DNA of 64,000 bases from positions 248,001 to 312,000 of the forward strand of contig NZ_JACBFY010000007.1 of assembly GCF_021401245.1 (NCBI RefSeq), read 5' to 3'. Below the pieces are notes generated by a model that had not been told where the DNA came from, ran no database searches, and worked only from the letters and a program-made list of their open reading frames with translations. Position numbers and translations under genes: made by a program. The DNA is from Pseudacidovorax sp. NFM-22 (GTDB lineage: Bacteria > Pseudomonadota > Gammaproteobacteria > Burkholderiales > Burkholderiaceae_C). This document shows, piece after piece, positions 7,133-15,172 of the stretch; position 1 is the stretch's first letter, and the number at the start of each line of letters is the position of its first letter.

Positions 7133-8659
7133 ATGCCGCCGCCCCTTGCCGTGCCGTCGCCCTCGTCCGACTTCCCGCCCGCCCGCCAGCAGCGCATCGC
7201 CTTCGCGATGCTCATGCTCACCCTGGCCATGGCGGCGCTGGACCAGACCATCCTGTCCACCGCGCTGCCGGTGATGGCACGTGAGCTGCCCGGGCGATGG
7301 CCGCTCGCCTGGGCCTTCTCCTCGTACCTGCTGGCCGCCACGGTGGTCATCACGCTCTATGGGCGCCTGGCGGACCTGCTGGGCACCCGGCGCGTGCTGC
7401 TGTGGGCGCTGGGGCTGTTCCTGCTCGGTTCGCTGGCGTGCGGCGCCAGCCGCAGCGTGGCCCAGCTCGTGCTGGCGCGCGCCGTCCAGGGCGCGGGCGG
7501 TGGGGGCCTGATGACGCTGGCCATGCTCAGCGTGGCCAGCCTCTTTCCGCTGGAGCAGCGGCCCCGCTTCCAGTCGCTGCTCGGGGCGGCCTACGGCATC
7601 GCGACGCTGTTCGGTCCGCTGCTGGGCGGCACGCTGGTGGAGCACCTGACCTGGCACTGGGCCTTCTGGCTCAACGTGCCGCTGGCCTTGCTGGCCGCGG
7701 GCCTCCTGGCCATGACGCTGCCGGCCGGGCGTCGGCATGGCGCGGCCGACGCGCGCATCGACTGGCCGGGCGGTGCGCTGCTGGCCGGTGCGCTGGTGCT
7801 GCTGTTGCTGGCCACGCAGCGCGGGCGGCTGGGCCTGCCGGCGGCGCTGGGGCTGGGCCCGCTGCTGGCGGGCGGGCTGGCGTTGGCCGCGCTCTTCCTG
7901 TGGCGGCAGCAACGGGCCGCGCATCCGCTCCTGCCGCTGTCGCTCTTTGCGCCCGCGGCCTACCGGGCCGCGAGCCTGATGGCCATGGCCTCGGGGGTGG
8001 CGCTGTACGCCGCGGTGGCCCTGCTGCCGCCCTACCTGCAGGACCGCCTGCGCCTGTCGCCCACCGGATCGGCCTGGCACCTGCTGCCGCTGATGGCTGG
8101 CGTCACCTTCGCCGCCATCGGCAGCGGACGCCTTCTGCGTGCCCGCCGCTCGCCTGTCACCGTGGCCCGCGCGGCCTGCGCGTCGATGGTGCTGGGCTTC
8201 GTGCTGCTGGCGGGTGCCCTGCAGTGGTGGCCGACGCAGCCGCTGGCGCTGTCGCTCGGCCTGCTGCCGCTGGGCATCGGCCTGGGGCTGGTCTTTCCGG
8301 TGGTGACGGTGGTGTCGCAGCGGTCCTCGCCCGTGCAGCACCTCGGCATTGCGACGGCCGTGCCCGTGATGCTGCGCAGCCTGGGCGGCGCGGGCGGCGT
8401 GGCCCTGCTTGCGGCGCTGCTGGTGCACATGGTGGAGGCGGAGATGGCCACGGCCATGGCGGCGGCTGCACCGGCCGGGCTCGCATCGCCGGCCGTGGCG
8501 CAGGCGCTGACCGGGGCCCATGGGTACGGGCTGCGGTCCGTCTTCCTGATCGCCGGGCTGGCGGTGCTGGGCGCCGGACTGTGCACCCGCTGGCTGCCCG
8601 TGCGGCTGACGCCTGCAGCCGACGGCGCGGGCAGGCCCGCCGCCCGCCCCGCGGCCTGA
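7133..8659 (+). CDS. MFS transporter, DHA2 (EmrB/QacA-like) drug or solute exporter
   Basis: 508 residues, strongly hydrophobic, with about 14 predicted membrane helices, the DHA2 pattern. The first helix carries LDQTILSTALPVMARELPG, close to the LDxTIVNVALP signature of the family. The cytoplasmic loop GRLADLLGTRRVLL corresponds to MFS motif A, and GAAYGIATLFGPLLGGTLVEH to the motif C region of exporters. Members expel hydrophobic compounds by proton exchange. No adaptor (HlyD-like) gene is adjacent, so it is probably a single-component inner-membrane pump. The upstream divergent LysR gene is its likely regulator. No clear Shine-Dalgarno sequence precedes ATG 7133; a later in-frame ATG at 7209 would lose a hydrophilic leader only. 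Confidence 0.9.
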   Translation: MPPPLAVPSPSSDFPPARQQRIAFAMLMLTLAMAALDQTILSTALPVMARELPGRWPLAWAFSSYLLAATVVITLYGRLADLLGTRRVLLWALGLFLLGSLACGASRSVAQLVLARAVQGAGGGGLMTLAMLSVASLFPLEQRPRFQSLLGAAYGIATLFGPLLGGTLVEHLTWHWAFWLNVPLALLAAGLLAMTLPAGRRHGAADARIDWPGGALLAGALVLLLLATQRGRLGLPAALGLGPLLAGGLALAALFLWRQQRAAHPLLPLSLFAPAAYRAASLMAMASGVALYAAVALLPPYLQDRLRLSPTGSAWHLLPLMAGVTFAAIGSGRLLRARRSPVTVARAACASMVLGFVLLAGALQWWPTQPLALSLGLLPLGIGLGLVFPVVTVVSQRSSPVQHLGIATAVPVMLRSLGGAGGVALLAALLVHMVEAEMATAMAAAAPAGLASPAVAQALTGAHGYGLRSVFLIAGLAVLGAGLCTRWLPVRLTPAADGAGRPAARPAA

Positions 8660-8665
8660 TGGCGT

Positions 8666-9544
8666 TCAGCCAATGAGCGCCGAAGGCGCGGCCCCGTGCG
8701 GCGCCGGCGCGTCCGCCGCCCGCATGCGCCCCCGCACCCACAGCGAAAGCTGGGCCGGGGGCAGCGCGGGGCTGAACACGTAGCCCTGCAGCTCGTCGCA
8801 GCCCAGGCGCACCAGCGCCTCGCACTGGGCCTGGGTCTCGACGCCCTCGGCCACCAGCCGCATGCCCAGCGCATGGGCCAGGTCGACCGCGGCCTTGACC
8901 ACGATCTGCACGGCCGGGTCGGCCGCCACGTTCTGCACGAAGTAGGCGTCGATCTTCAGCTCGTTCGCCGGCACGCGCCACAGCCGGCTGAGCGAGGAAT
9001 AGCCCGAGCCGAAGTCGTCGATCGACAGGCCGAAGCCGCGCTGGCGCAGCACGCGGAAGAAGTCGTCGGCCGCGCCGCTGGCGGCCAGCGACCAGCTTTC
9101 GGTGATCTCGAAGCTCAGCTGGTCGGGCTGCAGTCCATGCTCGCGCATCTGCTCGTCGAAGTAGTCGGCCAGCGAGGGACTGTCCAGCTGCAGCGGCGAC
9201 AGGTTGATGGAGGCAGCGATGCGAAGCCCTTCCGTCCGCTGCCAGTCGGCCAGCTGCCGGCACACGGTGCGCACCACCCAGCGGCCCAGTTGCACGATCA
9301 GCCGGTGGCGCTCGCAGAAGGCGATCAGGTCCTCCGGCGACACCCAGCCCACGCGGGGATGGTGCCAGCGCACCAGGGCCTCCACGCCGCTGAGCCGGCC
9401 GTCGCAGGCATGCAGCTTGGGCTGGTAGTGCACCTCCAGCTCCTCGCGCTGCAGCGCCTGGGCCAGATCCGCCTGCCATCCGCCCACGGGCCGGACCTGC
9501 CGGCGGCGACCGGACTGCAGACCAGGGTGGAAGGCGTCGGGCAT
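8666..9544 (-). CDS. EAL-domain cyclic-di-GMP phosphodiesterase
   Basis: About 292 residues, nearly all one EAL domain with a short N-terminal leader and no sensor or membrane domain. The residues required for hydrolysis look intact: VEALVRW (EAL), SINLSPLQL, FEITES, IDDFGSGYSS, ELKID, VAEGVETQAQ and LQGYVFSP. It should therefore cleave c-di-GMP to pGpG in the cytoplasm. Start chosen at ATG 9544 (MPDAFHPGLQ), only 4 nt after the stop of the Crp/Fnr gene, implying translational coupling. It converges with the MFS gene, leaving 6 bp between stops. Confidence 0.9.
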   Translation of the reverse strand: MPDAFHPGLQSGRRRQVRPVGGWQADLAQALQREELEVHYQPKLHACDGRLSGVEALVRWHHPRVGWVSPEDLIAFCERHRLIVQLGRWVVRTVCRQLADWQRTEGLRIAASINLSPLQLDSPSLADYFDEQMREHGLQPDQLSFEITESWSLAASGAADDFFRVLRQRGFGLSIDDFGSGYSSLSRLWRVPANELKIDAYFVQNVAADPAVQIVVKAAVDLAHALGMRLVAEGVETQAQCEALVRLGCDELQGYVFSPALPPAQLSLWVRGRMRAADAPAPHGAAPSALIG

Positions 9545-9548
9545 GGGA

Positions 9549-10295
9549 TCAAAAACGCGACCCGAAGTCGATCGGGAAATCCTTGTCCGGATGGTCCGGC
9601 GCGCGCGACGGCGGCGCCAGCTCGTCCGGGCCCAGCGGCGCATGGAAGTCGGTGTTGAAGGCAAGGTCGTCGCGCACATGCACGGCGTCGCCGTCGCGCT
9701 GGACCACGCCGCGCTCCTCCAGCTCCTTGAGCACCTTGTTGACCATGGGCCGCGACAGCCCGGCGTAGGAGGCGATCACGCCCTGCGAGATGCGCCGGTC
9801 GAAGGCATGGTCGCCCTCGGGCGCCAGCTGCGTGAGCTCCTGCAGCACGCGGCCGACCAGGTGCTCGGCCGACATGGTGGTGCGGCGGCGGATCTGCTTG
9901 CGCAGCGCCAGCATCTGCCTGCACTGCATCTGCATCAGCACCAGCGGCACGCTGGGGTAGCTCTCGCACAGGCGCCGCAGGGTCCACAGCGGCATCACGT
10001 AGACCGACGAGGGCAGGGCGGCGATCAGGCTCAGGTCGGACGGCTGCTTCGGCCCATCCAGGGGCGCGCCCAGGTGCAGGTCGTCGGGGCTGAGGAAGTT
10101 GGTGGTGACGGTCGCGTCGTTGGGGCCGGGCACCACCACGCGCAGCAGGCCCGAGCCCACGCAGTACAGGGCGTCGATGTCGTCGCCCACGTTCAGGACG
10201 ACCTCGTTGCGGCGGAAGTTGCGCAGCTCGATCAGCCGCACCAGCGCCTCGCGCGCACGGGGCGGTACCGACGAAAGCAGAGGGTGGATGTACAT
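9549..10295 (-). CDS. Crp/Fnr family transcriptional regulator
   Basis: About 248 residues from ATG 10295 (MYIHPLLSSVPP). Residues about 5-125 form the cyclic-nucleotide-binding-like beta barrel (RNFRRNEVVLNVGDDIDALYCVGSG), then a dimer helix, then a winged helix at about 150-225 (VGRVLQELTQ; ISQGVIASYAGLSRPMVNKVLKELEERGVV). No Fnr-type N-terminal cysteine cluster is visible, so an oxygen-sensing Fe-S cluster is unlikely. A C-terminal tail of about 30 residues rich in Pro and Asp extends beyond the HTH. It forms a two-gene operon with the EAL phosphodiesterase, suggesting that an input sensed here sets c-di-GMP breakdown. Confidence 0.9.
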   Translation of the reverse strand: MYIHPLLSSVPPRAREALVRLIELRNFRRNEVVLNVGDDIDALYCVGSGLLRVVVPGPNDATVTTNFLSPDDLHLGAPLDGPKQPSDLSLIAALPSSVYVMPLWTLRRLCESYPSVPLVLMQMQCRQMLALRKQIRRRTTMSAEHLVGRVLQELTQLAPEGDHAFDRRISQGVIASYAGLSRPMVNKVLKELEERGVVQRDGDAVHVRDDLAFNTDFHAPLGPDELAPPSRAPDHPDKDFPIDFGSRF

Positions 10296-10456
10296 CAGTC
10301 GTCTCCTGCACGAGGCCACGGCCCGCGCAGCAGCTTCACGTCAAACCGGATTTCGGGGAAGAGGTGCCCGGCGGGCGCCCAGCGTCGCTGGCTGCCGGCC
10401 ACACAAGCACCTTTCAGGCCGCACGGGCGCGGTGCGCCCCAGTGGCGCACGGATCT

Positions 10457-11173
10457 TCAGAGCGACGGGGCCGCCGAACGCAGCCAGCGGCCGCTGCCTG
10501 GCGGGCGGCCCGGCGGCCGGGTGCCCACGCCACCGAACTGGTAGCCCCCGCCCACGGCGCGCAGTGGCAGATGGCCGCCGGCGATGCGCGCGCGGCCGCG
10601 CAGGCTGCGCACCACCTGGTCGATGGCGGCGACGTCGTCGGCGAGCTGGTAGGCCGCAAAGATGGCCTGCATCGCCCCACGGCCGAGGCGGTGGCCGCGC
10701 GTGAGGGCCAGCGACATCATCAGCAGCCGCTCCTCGCTGTTGAGCGGCATGCGCAGGCCGGCGCCGGGCAGCACCAGCGTCCAGCCCTCGTCGACCAGCC
10801 GGTGGTCGGCGAAGTTCAGGCCGGCCGCGGATGCGCCCGGGGATTCGAGTTGCTCCAGCAGCGGCGCCAAGGCGGGCTCCGCCGAGGCGGCGGCGACGCG
10901 GGAGTGGCGGCTCGCCTGCTCGGCAATGGCCTGCTCCAGCATCCGGTACTGGTGCTGGAGCATGAGATCCAGGCTTTCGCCCTCGTGGCAGGCGCCGTCG
11001 GCCGCGGCACCGCAGGTGCAGGCGCTGCGGGCGGCGGGCGCCTCCTTCGGGCCGCGCTCGCGCAGGCCGGCCCAGGGAGAGACCGTCCCCGGCAGCGGCG
11101 TGGGCGTACGGACGGGGGTCATCAACGGCGGGCGCGTCTCGGGTCGCGCCCGAAGGCCGGCGAAGCTGCTCAT
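10457..11173 (-). CDS. Winged-helix (OmpR/PhoB-type) protein without receiver domain
   Basis: About 238 residues from ATG 11173. The C-terminal third (MPLNSEERLLMMSLALTRGH, then VVRSLRGRARI and LPLRAVGGGYQFGG) matches the pattern of the OmpR/PhoB DNA-binding domain, whose hairpin ends in a VRGVGYRF-like motif. There is no phosphoacceptor receiver domain. A short cysteine cluster (Cys52, Cys54, Cys62, His63 in ACTCGAAADGACHEGE) could bind metal, followed by a helical segment at about 68-100. It is 10 bp downstream of the degenerate GGDEF-EAL gene, with a GGAG ribosome site, so the two are co-transcribed. Role inferred: a transcription factor receiving a second-messenger or protein signal from its neighbour. 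Confidence 0.65.
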   Translation of the reverse strand: MSSFAGLRARPETRPPLMTPVRTPTPLPGTVSPWAGLRERGPKEAPAARSACTCGAAADGACHEGESLDLMLQHQYRMLEQAIAEQASRHSRVAAASAEPALAPLLEQLESPGASAAGLNFADHRLVDEGWTLVLPGAGLRMPLNSEERLLMMSLALTRGHRLGRGAMQAIFAAYQLADDVAAIDQVVRSLRGRARIAGGHLPLRAVGGGYQFGGVGTRPPGRPPGSGRWLRSAAPSL

Positions 11174-11183
11174 GCGAATCTCC

Positions 11184-12566
11184 TCAATGCCAAAAATCGA
11201 TGGGGGGCCGGGCCACCTCGGGCGCCGCCGCGGCGACCGCCAGCGGCGCCACGCGCCTCGCGGTGGGGCGGCCCAACGCCACTGCCTCGCGCCGGACGGG
11301 GCTGCGGGGCACCCCGCGGCCGCAGACCCACTGCGCGCCGGCAGCCCGGGCATGCGCCAGATCCTGTTCGCCGTCGACACCGGCGACGACGGTGTGGGGC
11401 ACCAGCGCGCCACAGGTGCGCACCATGTCGCGAAGCTCCTGCCGGCCGGCCTCCGAATGGCGGGCACGCAGGATGCAGAGTTCGTCCAGCACCAGCATGT
11501 CGGGCCGGCAGGCCTGCAGGCCTTCGAGGCCGATGCTGTCGCTGCCGCTGCCGAAGCGCGAGACGGCGATGCGCACGCCGCGCTCGCGCAGCTTCTGGCA
11601 GAAGGCACGGGTGGATTCCAGCGCCGGCAGCGCGGCCCGGCCGCCGATCTCGAGCGTGAAGCGGCGCGCCATGGCCGGCCGCTGTGCCAGGGCATCGAAC
11701 ACGCTGGTCCAGTAGGCGTCGTCCAGCGCACTCAGCGGCGAGATGCGGCAGGACAGGTGCAGGCGGGTCATCCGGTCCAGCCGGGCGAGGGTGAGCAGCA
11801 CCATCGTCCGGTCGAGGTGGCGCGTGAGGTTGAGCCGCTCCAGGGCCGGCACAAAGATGTCGCTGGACAGTGCCTGCATGCCTTCGGCCATCGGCACCAG
11901 GCAGGGTGTGCCCCGCAGGCACAGGCTGTCGCCGGGCGACTGGGCGTTGGCCACCTCCTGCCAGTCCAGCGCGACGCGGCTGGCGCCCAGCGCGCCGGCC
12001 AGTTCGCTCGCGGCCGACATGTCGGCGCGGAAGCGGTCGGCGGCCGCCTGCCAGCCACCGGCCGCGCTGGGGCTCGGGGTGGCGACGAAATGGGCGTAGG
12101 CGGACTCTTCCGGCGTCAGCATCCGCGCCTGGTCGCCTTCGATGTCGAGCCAGTCGGCATGCAGCGCGGGCAGGCAGGCCTGGCCGTCCACCGGGAAGGA
12201 CTCGCGCCCGGCGCGGGCCAGCACGCGCTCCAGCGCGGTGGCATCGCCATCGATCCACAGCACCAGGCAATCGTCGGCCACGCGTTCGGCCCGCAGCGGG
12301 TGGCCGAGCCACTCGCGCACGCCATGGAGCAACTGGGCACTGAGGCTGGATGCCGCCACCGCGCCGTAAGCCTCGGCGATGGCGGCCGCGTTGGTGATCG
12401 AGAGAAAGGCCGCGCGCAGCGGCGGCGCGCTCCGGGCCGCGGCGCAGAAACCGCTTTCAGGATGAGGCGCGACAGCGCCGGCGGGCAGCGGGGCCTGCGT
12501 CAGCGCCACGGGCGGAGCGTCGTGCTCTGCACACGCGCCTCCATGCCCAATGCCGCGACTGCCCAT
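11184..12566 (-). CDS. Degenerate GGDEF-EAL protein, probably catalytically inactive
   Basis: About 460 residues from ATG 12566, preceded by AAGGAG at proper spacing. The middle (RAAFLSITNAAAIAEAYGAV, RAERVADDCLVLW) follows the outline of a GGDEF domain without the GGDEF motif. The C-terminal part follows an EAL domain but the key residues are changed: LEITE is LEIGG, LDDFG is VSRFG (metal aspartates lost), LKID is LVLD (lysine lost), VAEGVET is VAGVDGE and QGY is CGRG. It therefore cannot be an ordinary cyclase or phosphodiesterase; a c-di-GMP receptor or protein-interaction scaffold is more likely. It is the first gene of an operon with the winged-helix protein. Confidence 0.75.
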   Translation of the reverse strand: MGSRGIGHGGACAEHDAPPVALTQAPLPAGAVAPHPESGFCAAARSAPPLRAAFLSITNAAAIAEAYGAVAASSLSAQLLHGVREWLGHPLRAERVADDCLVLWIDGDATALERVLARAGRESFPVDGQACLPALHADWLDIEGDQARMLTPEESAYAHFVATPSPSAAGGWQAAADRFRADMSAASELAGALGASRVALDWQEVANAQSPGDSLCLRGTPCLVPMAEGMQALSSDIFVPALERLNLTRHLDRTMVLLTLARLDRMTRLHLSCRISPLSALDDAYWTSVFDALAQRPAMARRFTLEIGGRAALPALESTRAFCQKLRERGVRIAVSRFGSGSDSIGLEGLQACRPDMLVLDELCILRARHSEAGRQELRDMVRTCGALVPHTVVAGVDGEQDLAHARAAGAQWVCGRGVPRSPVRREAVALGRPTARRVAPLAVAAAAPEVARPPIDFWH

Positions 12567-12627
12567 GAACCGACTCCTTGACCTTGATGGGGCGGATCGT
12601 AGGCAGCGGGTTCCCGGGCCGCAGCCG

Positions 12628-12641
12628 AAACACAAGTGTTT
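12628..12641. promoter_or_regulatory. Palindrome upstream of the degenerate GGDEF-EAL operon
   Basis: AAACAC-AA-GTGTTT, perfect 6-bp arms with a 2-bp centre, 62 bp before the start at 12566 and in the divergent region shared with the GntR gene. It has operator geometry and differs from the GntR palindrome at 12727. The cognate protein is unknown; the winged-helix protein of the operon is one candidate. Confidence 0.4.
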
Positions 12642-12726
12642 CTGTAGCGTAGTTAACAAACGTAAATGAAGCCGGTCAGAAACAGGTCAGCGCCCGCGCC
12701 GGGCATGGCTGGTGGGAGGGCCAGAC

Positions 12727-12738
12727 TTTGTTGACAAT
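12727..12738. promoter_or_regulatory. GntR (FadR-type) operator, copy 1
   Basis: TTTGTTGACAAT, containing TTGT-TG-ACAA, 34 bp before the GTG start of the GntR gene. Eleven of 12 bases equal the palindrome at 13843-13854. FadR-subfamily proteins bind TNGTNNNACNA-like dyads, so this is probably the autoregulatory site. Confidence 0.7.
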
Positions 12739-12772
12739 GCGCAGGTTGACCGCCTGAATTGATCCTCGTCCT

Positions 12773-13519
12773 GTGCCCCATCCTTCCGACCTCCTCGCCG
12801 ACGCCGACTTTTCCCGCTGGGAGAAGGAGGTGGCGTTCCGGCTCTTTGCCGACGCATCCGGCCTCACGTTGACGGTGCCCGAACAGGTGGCGGCCCGGCT
12901 CGGTGACCGGATCCTTTCGGGCGAGCTGGCGCCGGGCGCCAGGGTGGGCGAGCAGGAGGTGGCCGACGAATTCGCCATCAGCCGCGGCCCGGTGCGCGAG
13001 GCGATCCGCATCCTGGAGCGCGAGGGCCTGATCCAGGTGCTGCCGCGCCGCGGCGCCATCGTGGCGGTGCTGACGGCGCAGGAGCTGCGGGAGCTGTTCG
13101 AGATCCGCGCCGGCCTGTTCGACGTGGTGGTGCGCAAGGTGGCGTCGCAGCGGCCGCCCGAGTTGCTGGCCCTCATGCGCGCCGGCGTGGCGCGGCTGGA
13201 GGCGCTGTCGACCACGCCCGAGGGCGGCGACGCCTACGCGGAGACGGTGCACCGTCTGCTGCAGCTGACGGCCCGCTTCGCCGGCAACGAGCGGCTGCGC
13301 CGCATGATCGCGGCGCTGTCGCTGCAGACGCTGCGCTACAGCAAGCTGGGCCTGGCCTCGGTGGAGCGGCGGCAGCAGTCGGTGCAGTTGTGGATCGAGG
13401 CGCGCGACGCGCTGGAGCAGGGCGACACGGCCCGCATGATGCAGCTGGCCCGCGCGCGCAGCGAGGCCTCGGCGGAAGAGGCGGCGCGGCGCCTCGAGGA
13501 ACAGGCCGGCGGCGCGTAG
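12773..13519 (+). CDS. GntR family (FadR subfamily) transcriptional regulator
   Basis: About 248 residues. Start is GTG 12773. The winged helix is at residues about 33-100 (VPEQVAARLGDRILSGELAPG; EQEVADEFAISRGPVREAIRILEREGLIQVLPRRGAIV), followed by an all-helical FCD effector domain (AQELRELFEIRAGLFDVVVRKVA...). This is the FadR/FCD branch, which usually senses carboxylic acids or acyl-CoAs. The family-typical operator appears 34 bp upstream of its own start and again in the carrier/CoA-transferase divergent promoter, making it the probable local repressor of the acyl-CoA carboxylase locus that follows. Confidence 0.92.
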   Translation: MPHPSDLLADADFSRWEKEVAFRLFADASGLTLTVPEQVAARLGDRILSGELAPGARVGEQEVADEFAISRGPVREAIRILEREGLIQVLPRRGAIVAVLTAQELRELFEIRAGLFDVVVRKVASQRPPELLALMRAGVARLEALSTTPEGGDAYAETVHRLLQLTARFAGNERLRRMIAALSLQTLRYSKLGLASVERRQQSVQLWIEARDALEQGDTARMMQLARARSEASAEEAARRLEEQAGGA

Positions 13520-13576
13520 CCCGCCGGGCGCCACCGGTGCGCCCCGGCTTGGGCCTGCGCAGGGCCCCGGACCTTG

Positions 13577-13792
13577 TCAGCCCAGCACGACCACCGGCTG
13601 GCCCTCCGCCACCGCCTCGCCCTCTTTCACCAGCAGCTGCCGCACGACGCCGGCAGCGGGTGCGCAGACGGGAATCTCCATCTTCATGCTCTCCAGCACC
13701 AGAAGGGACTGGTCGGGCAGCACGGTGTCGCCCTCCTGGACTTCGATCTTCCAGACGGTGCCGGTGACTTCGGATTGCAGGGTGGTGTTCAT
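13577..13792 (-). CDS. Biotin carboxyl carrier protein of an acyl-CoA carboxylase
   Basis: 71 residues forming a single biotinyl/lipoyl domain. The biotin-attachment motif ESMKME is at residues 34-39, with Lys37 as the biotinylated residue; GDTV and KEGEAV are the usual flanking turns. It lacks the Pro/Ala-rich linker of housekeeping AccB (about 150 residues), so it is the short BCCP type of dedicated acyl-CoA carboxylases. It is transcribed divergently from the CoA-transferase/carboxylase operon, sharing a 114-bp promoter region with the GntR operator, and supplies the carrier missing from the carboxylase gene at 17767. Confidence 0.93.
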   Translation of the reverse strand: MNTTLQSEVTGTVWKIEVQEGDTVLPDQSLLVLESMKMEIPVCAPAAGVVRQLLVKEGEAVAEGQPVVVLG

Positions 13793-13842
13793 GGCGTCTC
13801 CTTGATGGCCTTGTTGAAGCCCGAATTGTAGTCACCAATAAG

Positions 13843-13854
13843 ATTGTTGACAAT
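13843..13854. promoter_or_regulatory. GntR (FadR-type) operator, copy 2, divergent promoter
   Basis: ATTGT-TG-ACAAT, perfect 5-bp arms. It lies between the carrier gene (start 13792, minus) and the CoA-transferase gene (start 13907, plus), 51 bp from one start and 53 bp from the other, so one bound repressor could close both promoters. Near-identical to the site at 12727. Confidence 0.75.
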
Positions 13855-13906
13855 ACGAATGTCGGATGCTTCAATCCCGCCCGGAGACAACCTACGAAAG
13901 GGCACC

Positions 13907-15172
13907 ATGACCCGGAATCCGGACGACAAGGGTCCGCAGGCCGACCGCGCGCAACGCGCGGGTCGCGCCTCGGACGATCCCGCCCCCCGCGGCAGCGCGC
14001 TGCAGGGCCTGAAGGTGATCGAGATCGCCAGCACCATCGCCGGCCCCGCCTGCGCCCGGCTGCTGGGCGACTTCGGCGCCGACGTGATCAAGATCGAGCC
14101 GCCCGAGGGCGACCCGGTGCGGCAGATGGGCCGCCATGTGCCCAGCGCGGAGGGCGACGTGTCGCTGTACGCCGCCTCCATCCTGCGCAACAAGCGCAGC
14201 GTGGCGCTGGACCTCAAGGACCCGCAGGACCGCGCGCTGGCCCAGGCGCTGATCCTGCAGGCCGACATCCTGGTCGAGAACTTCCGCCCCGGCGTGATGG
14301 AGCGGCTGGGCCTGGGCTACGAGGCGCTCTCGGCGCAGAACCCCGGGCTGATCATGGTGCGCATCAGCGGCTACGGCCAGGACGGGCCCTATGCCCAGCG
14401 CCCCGGCTATGGCGCCATCTGCGAGGCGCTGGGCGGCGTGCGCCACCTCACCGGCGACCCGGACCGCCCGCCGGCCCGCGTGGCCGTGGCCGCCACCGAC
14501 TACCTCAGCGCCACCTATGCCGCCTTCGGCGCGCTCGCGGCCGTGCACGAGCGCAGCCGCTCGGGCCGTGGCCAGGTGGTCGATGTGGCGCTCTACGAGG
14601 CCGCCTTCACGCAGCTCGAACCGCTGGTGCCTGCCTACGAGCAGCTCGGCGTCGTGCCCACCCGCGAGGGGCCCAACCTGCCCTCGATGGCGCCCAACAG
14701 CCTGTACCCGGTGCAGGGCGGCGGCTATGTGCTCATCGCCGCCAACAGCAACCGCACCTTCGAGCGGCTGGTGCGCCTGATGGGCCAGCCCGGGCTGCTG
14801 GACGACCCGCGCTTCAGCACCATCCGCAGCCGGGGCGAGAAGCCGAACATGCAGGCGCTCGACGCGCTGATCGCGCAGTGGACGGCCTCTTTCGAGGGCG
14901 CCGCGCTGGAGGCCCTGCTGCAGGAGGCCGAGGTGCCGTCCTCGCGCATCTACACCATCGCCGACATCTTCCAGGACCCGCAGTTCGCGGCGCGCGCCAT
15001 GCTGCAGCAGGTGCCGCATCCGGCGCTGGGCCACACCACCCAGGCCGGCGTGGTGCCGCGCCTGTCGGCCACGCCCGGCCGCATCCGTCACACCGGCCCC
15101 GAACTGGGGGCCCACACACAGGCCGTGCGCGACGAACTGGCGGCCACCCTTTGCGCCCAGGAGGCTTCATGA
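13907..15172 (+). CDS. CaiB/BaiF family (class III) CoA-transferase
   Basis: About 421 residues, normal for class III. The N-terminal LQGLKVIEIASTIAGPACAR and LGDFGADVIKIEPPEGDPVRQ are the CoA-binding Rossmann signature; NKRSVALDLKDP, ENFRPGVMERLGLGYE and VRISGYGQDGPYAQRPGYG are diagnostic family blocks. Class III enzymes move CoA between carboxylic acids (succinyl-CoA is a frequent donor). A 20-residue polar leader precedes the domain; start chosen at ATG 13907 after AAAGGG. It is first in a four-gene operon and overlaps the carboxyltransferase gene by 4 bp, so it probably makes the acyl-CoA that the carboxylase then uses. Confidence 0.92.
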   Translation: MTRNPDDKGPQADRAQRAGRASDDPAPRGSALQGLKVIEIASTIAGPACARLLGDFGADVIKIEPPEGDPVRQMGRHVPSAEGDVSLYAASILRNKRSVALDLKDPQDRALAQALILQADILVENFRPGVMERLGLGYEALSAQNPGLIMVRISGYGQDGPYAQRPGYGAICEALGGVRHLTGDPDRPPARVAVAATDYLSATYAAFGALAAVHERSRSGRGQVVDVALYEAAFTQLEPLVPAYEQLGVVPTREGPNLPSMAPNSLYPVQGGGYVLIAANSNRTFERLVRLMGQPGLLDDPRFSTIRSRGEKPNMQALDALIAQWTASFEGAALEALLQEAEVPSSRIYTIADIFQDPQFAARAMLQQVPHPALGHTTQAGVVPRLSATPGRIRHTGPELGAHTQAVRDELAATLCAQEAS

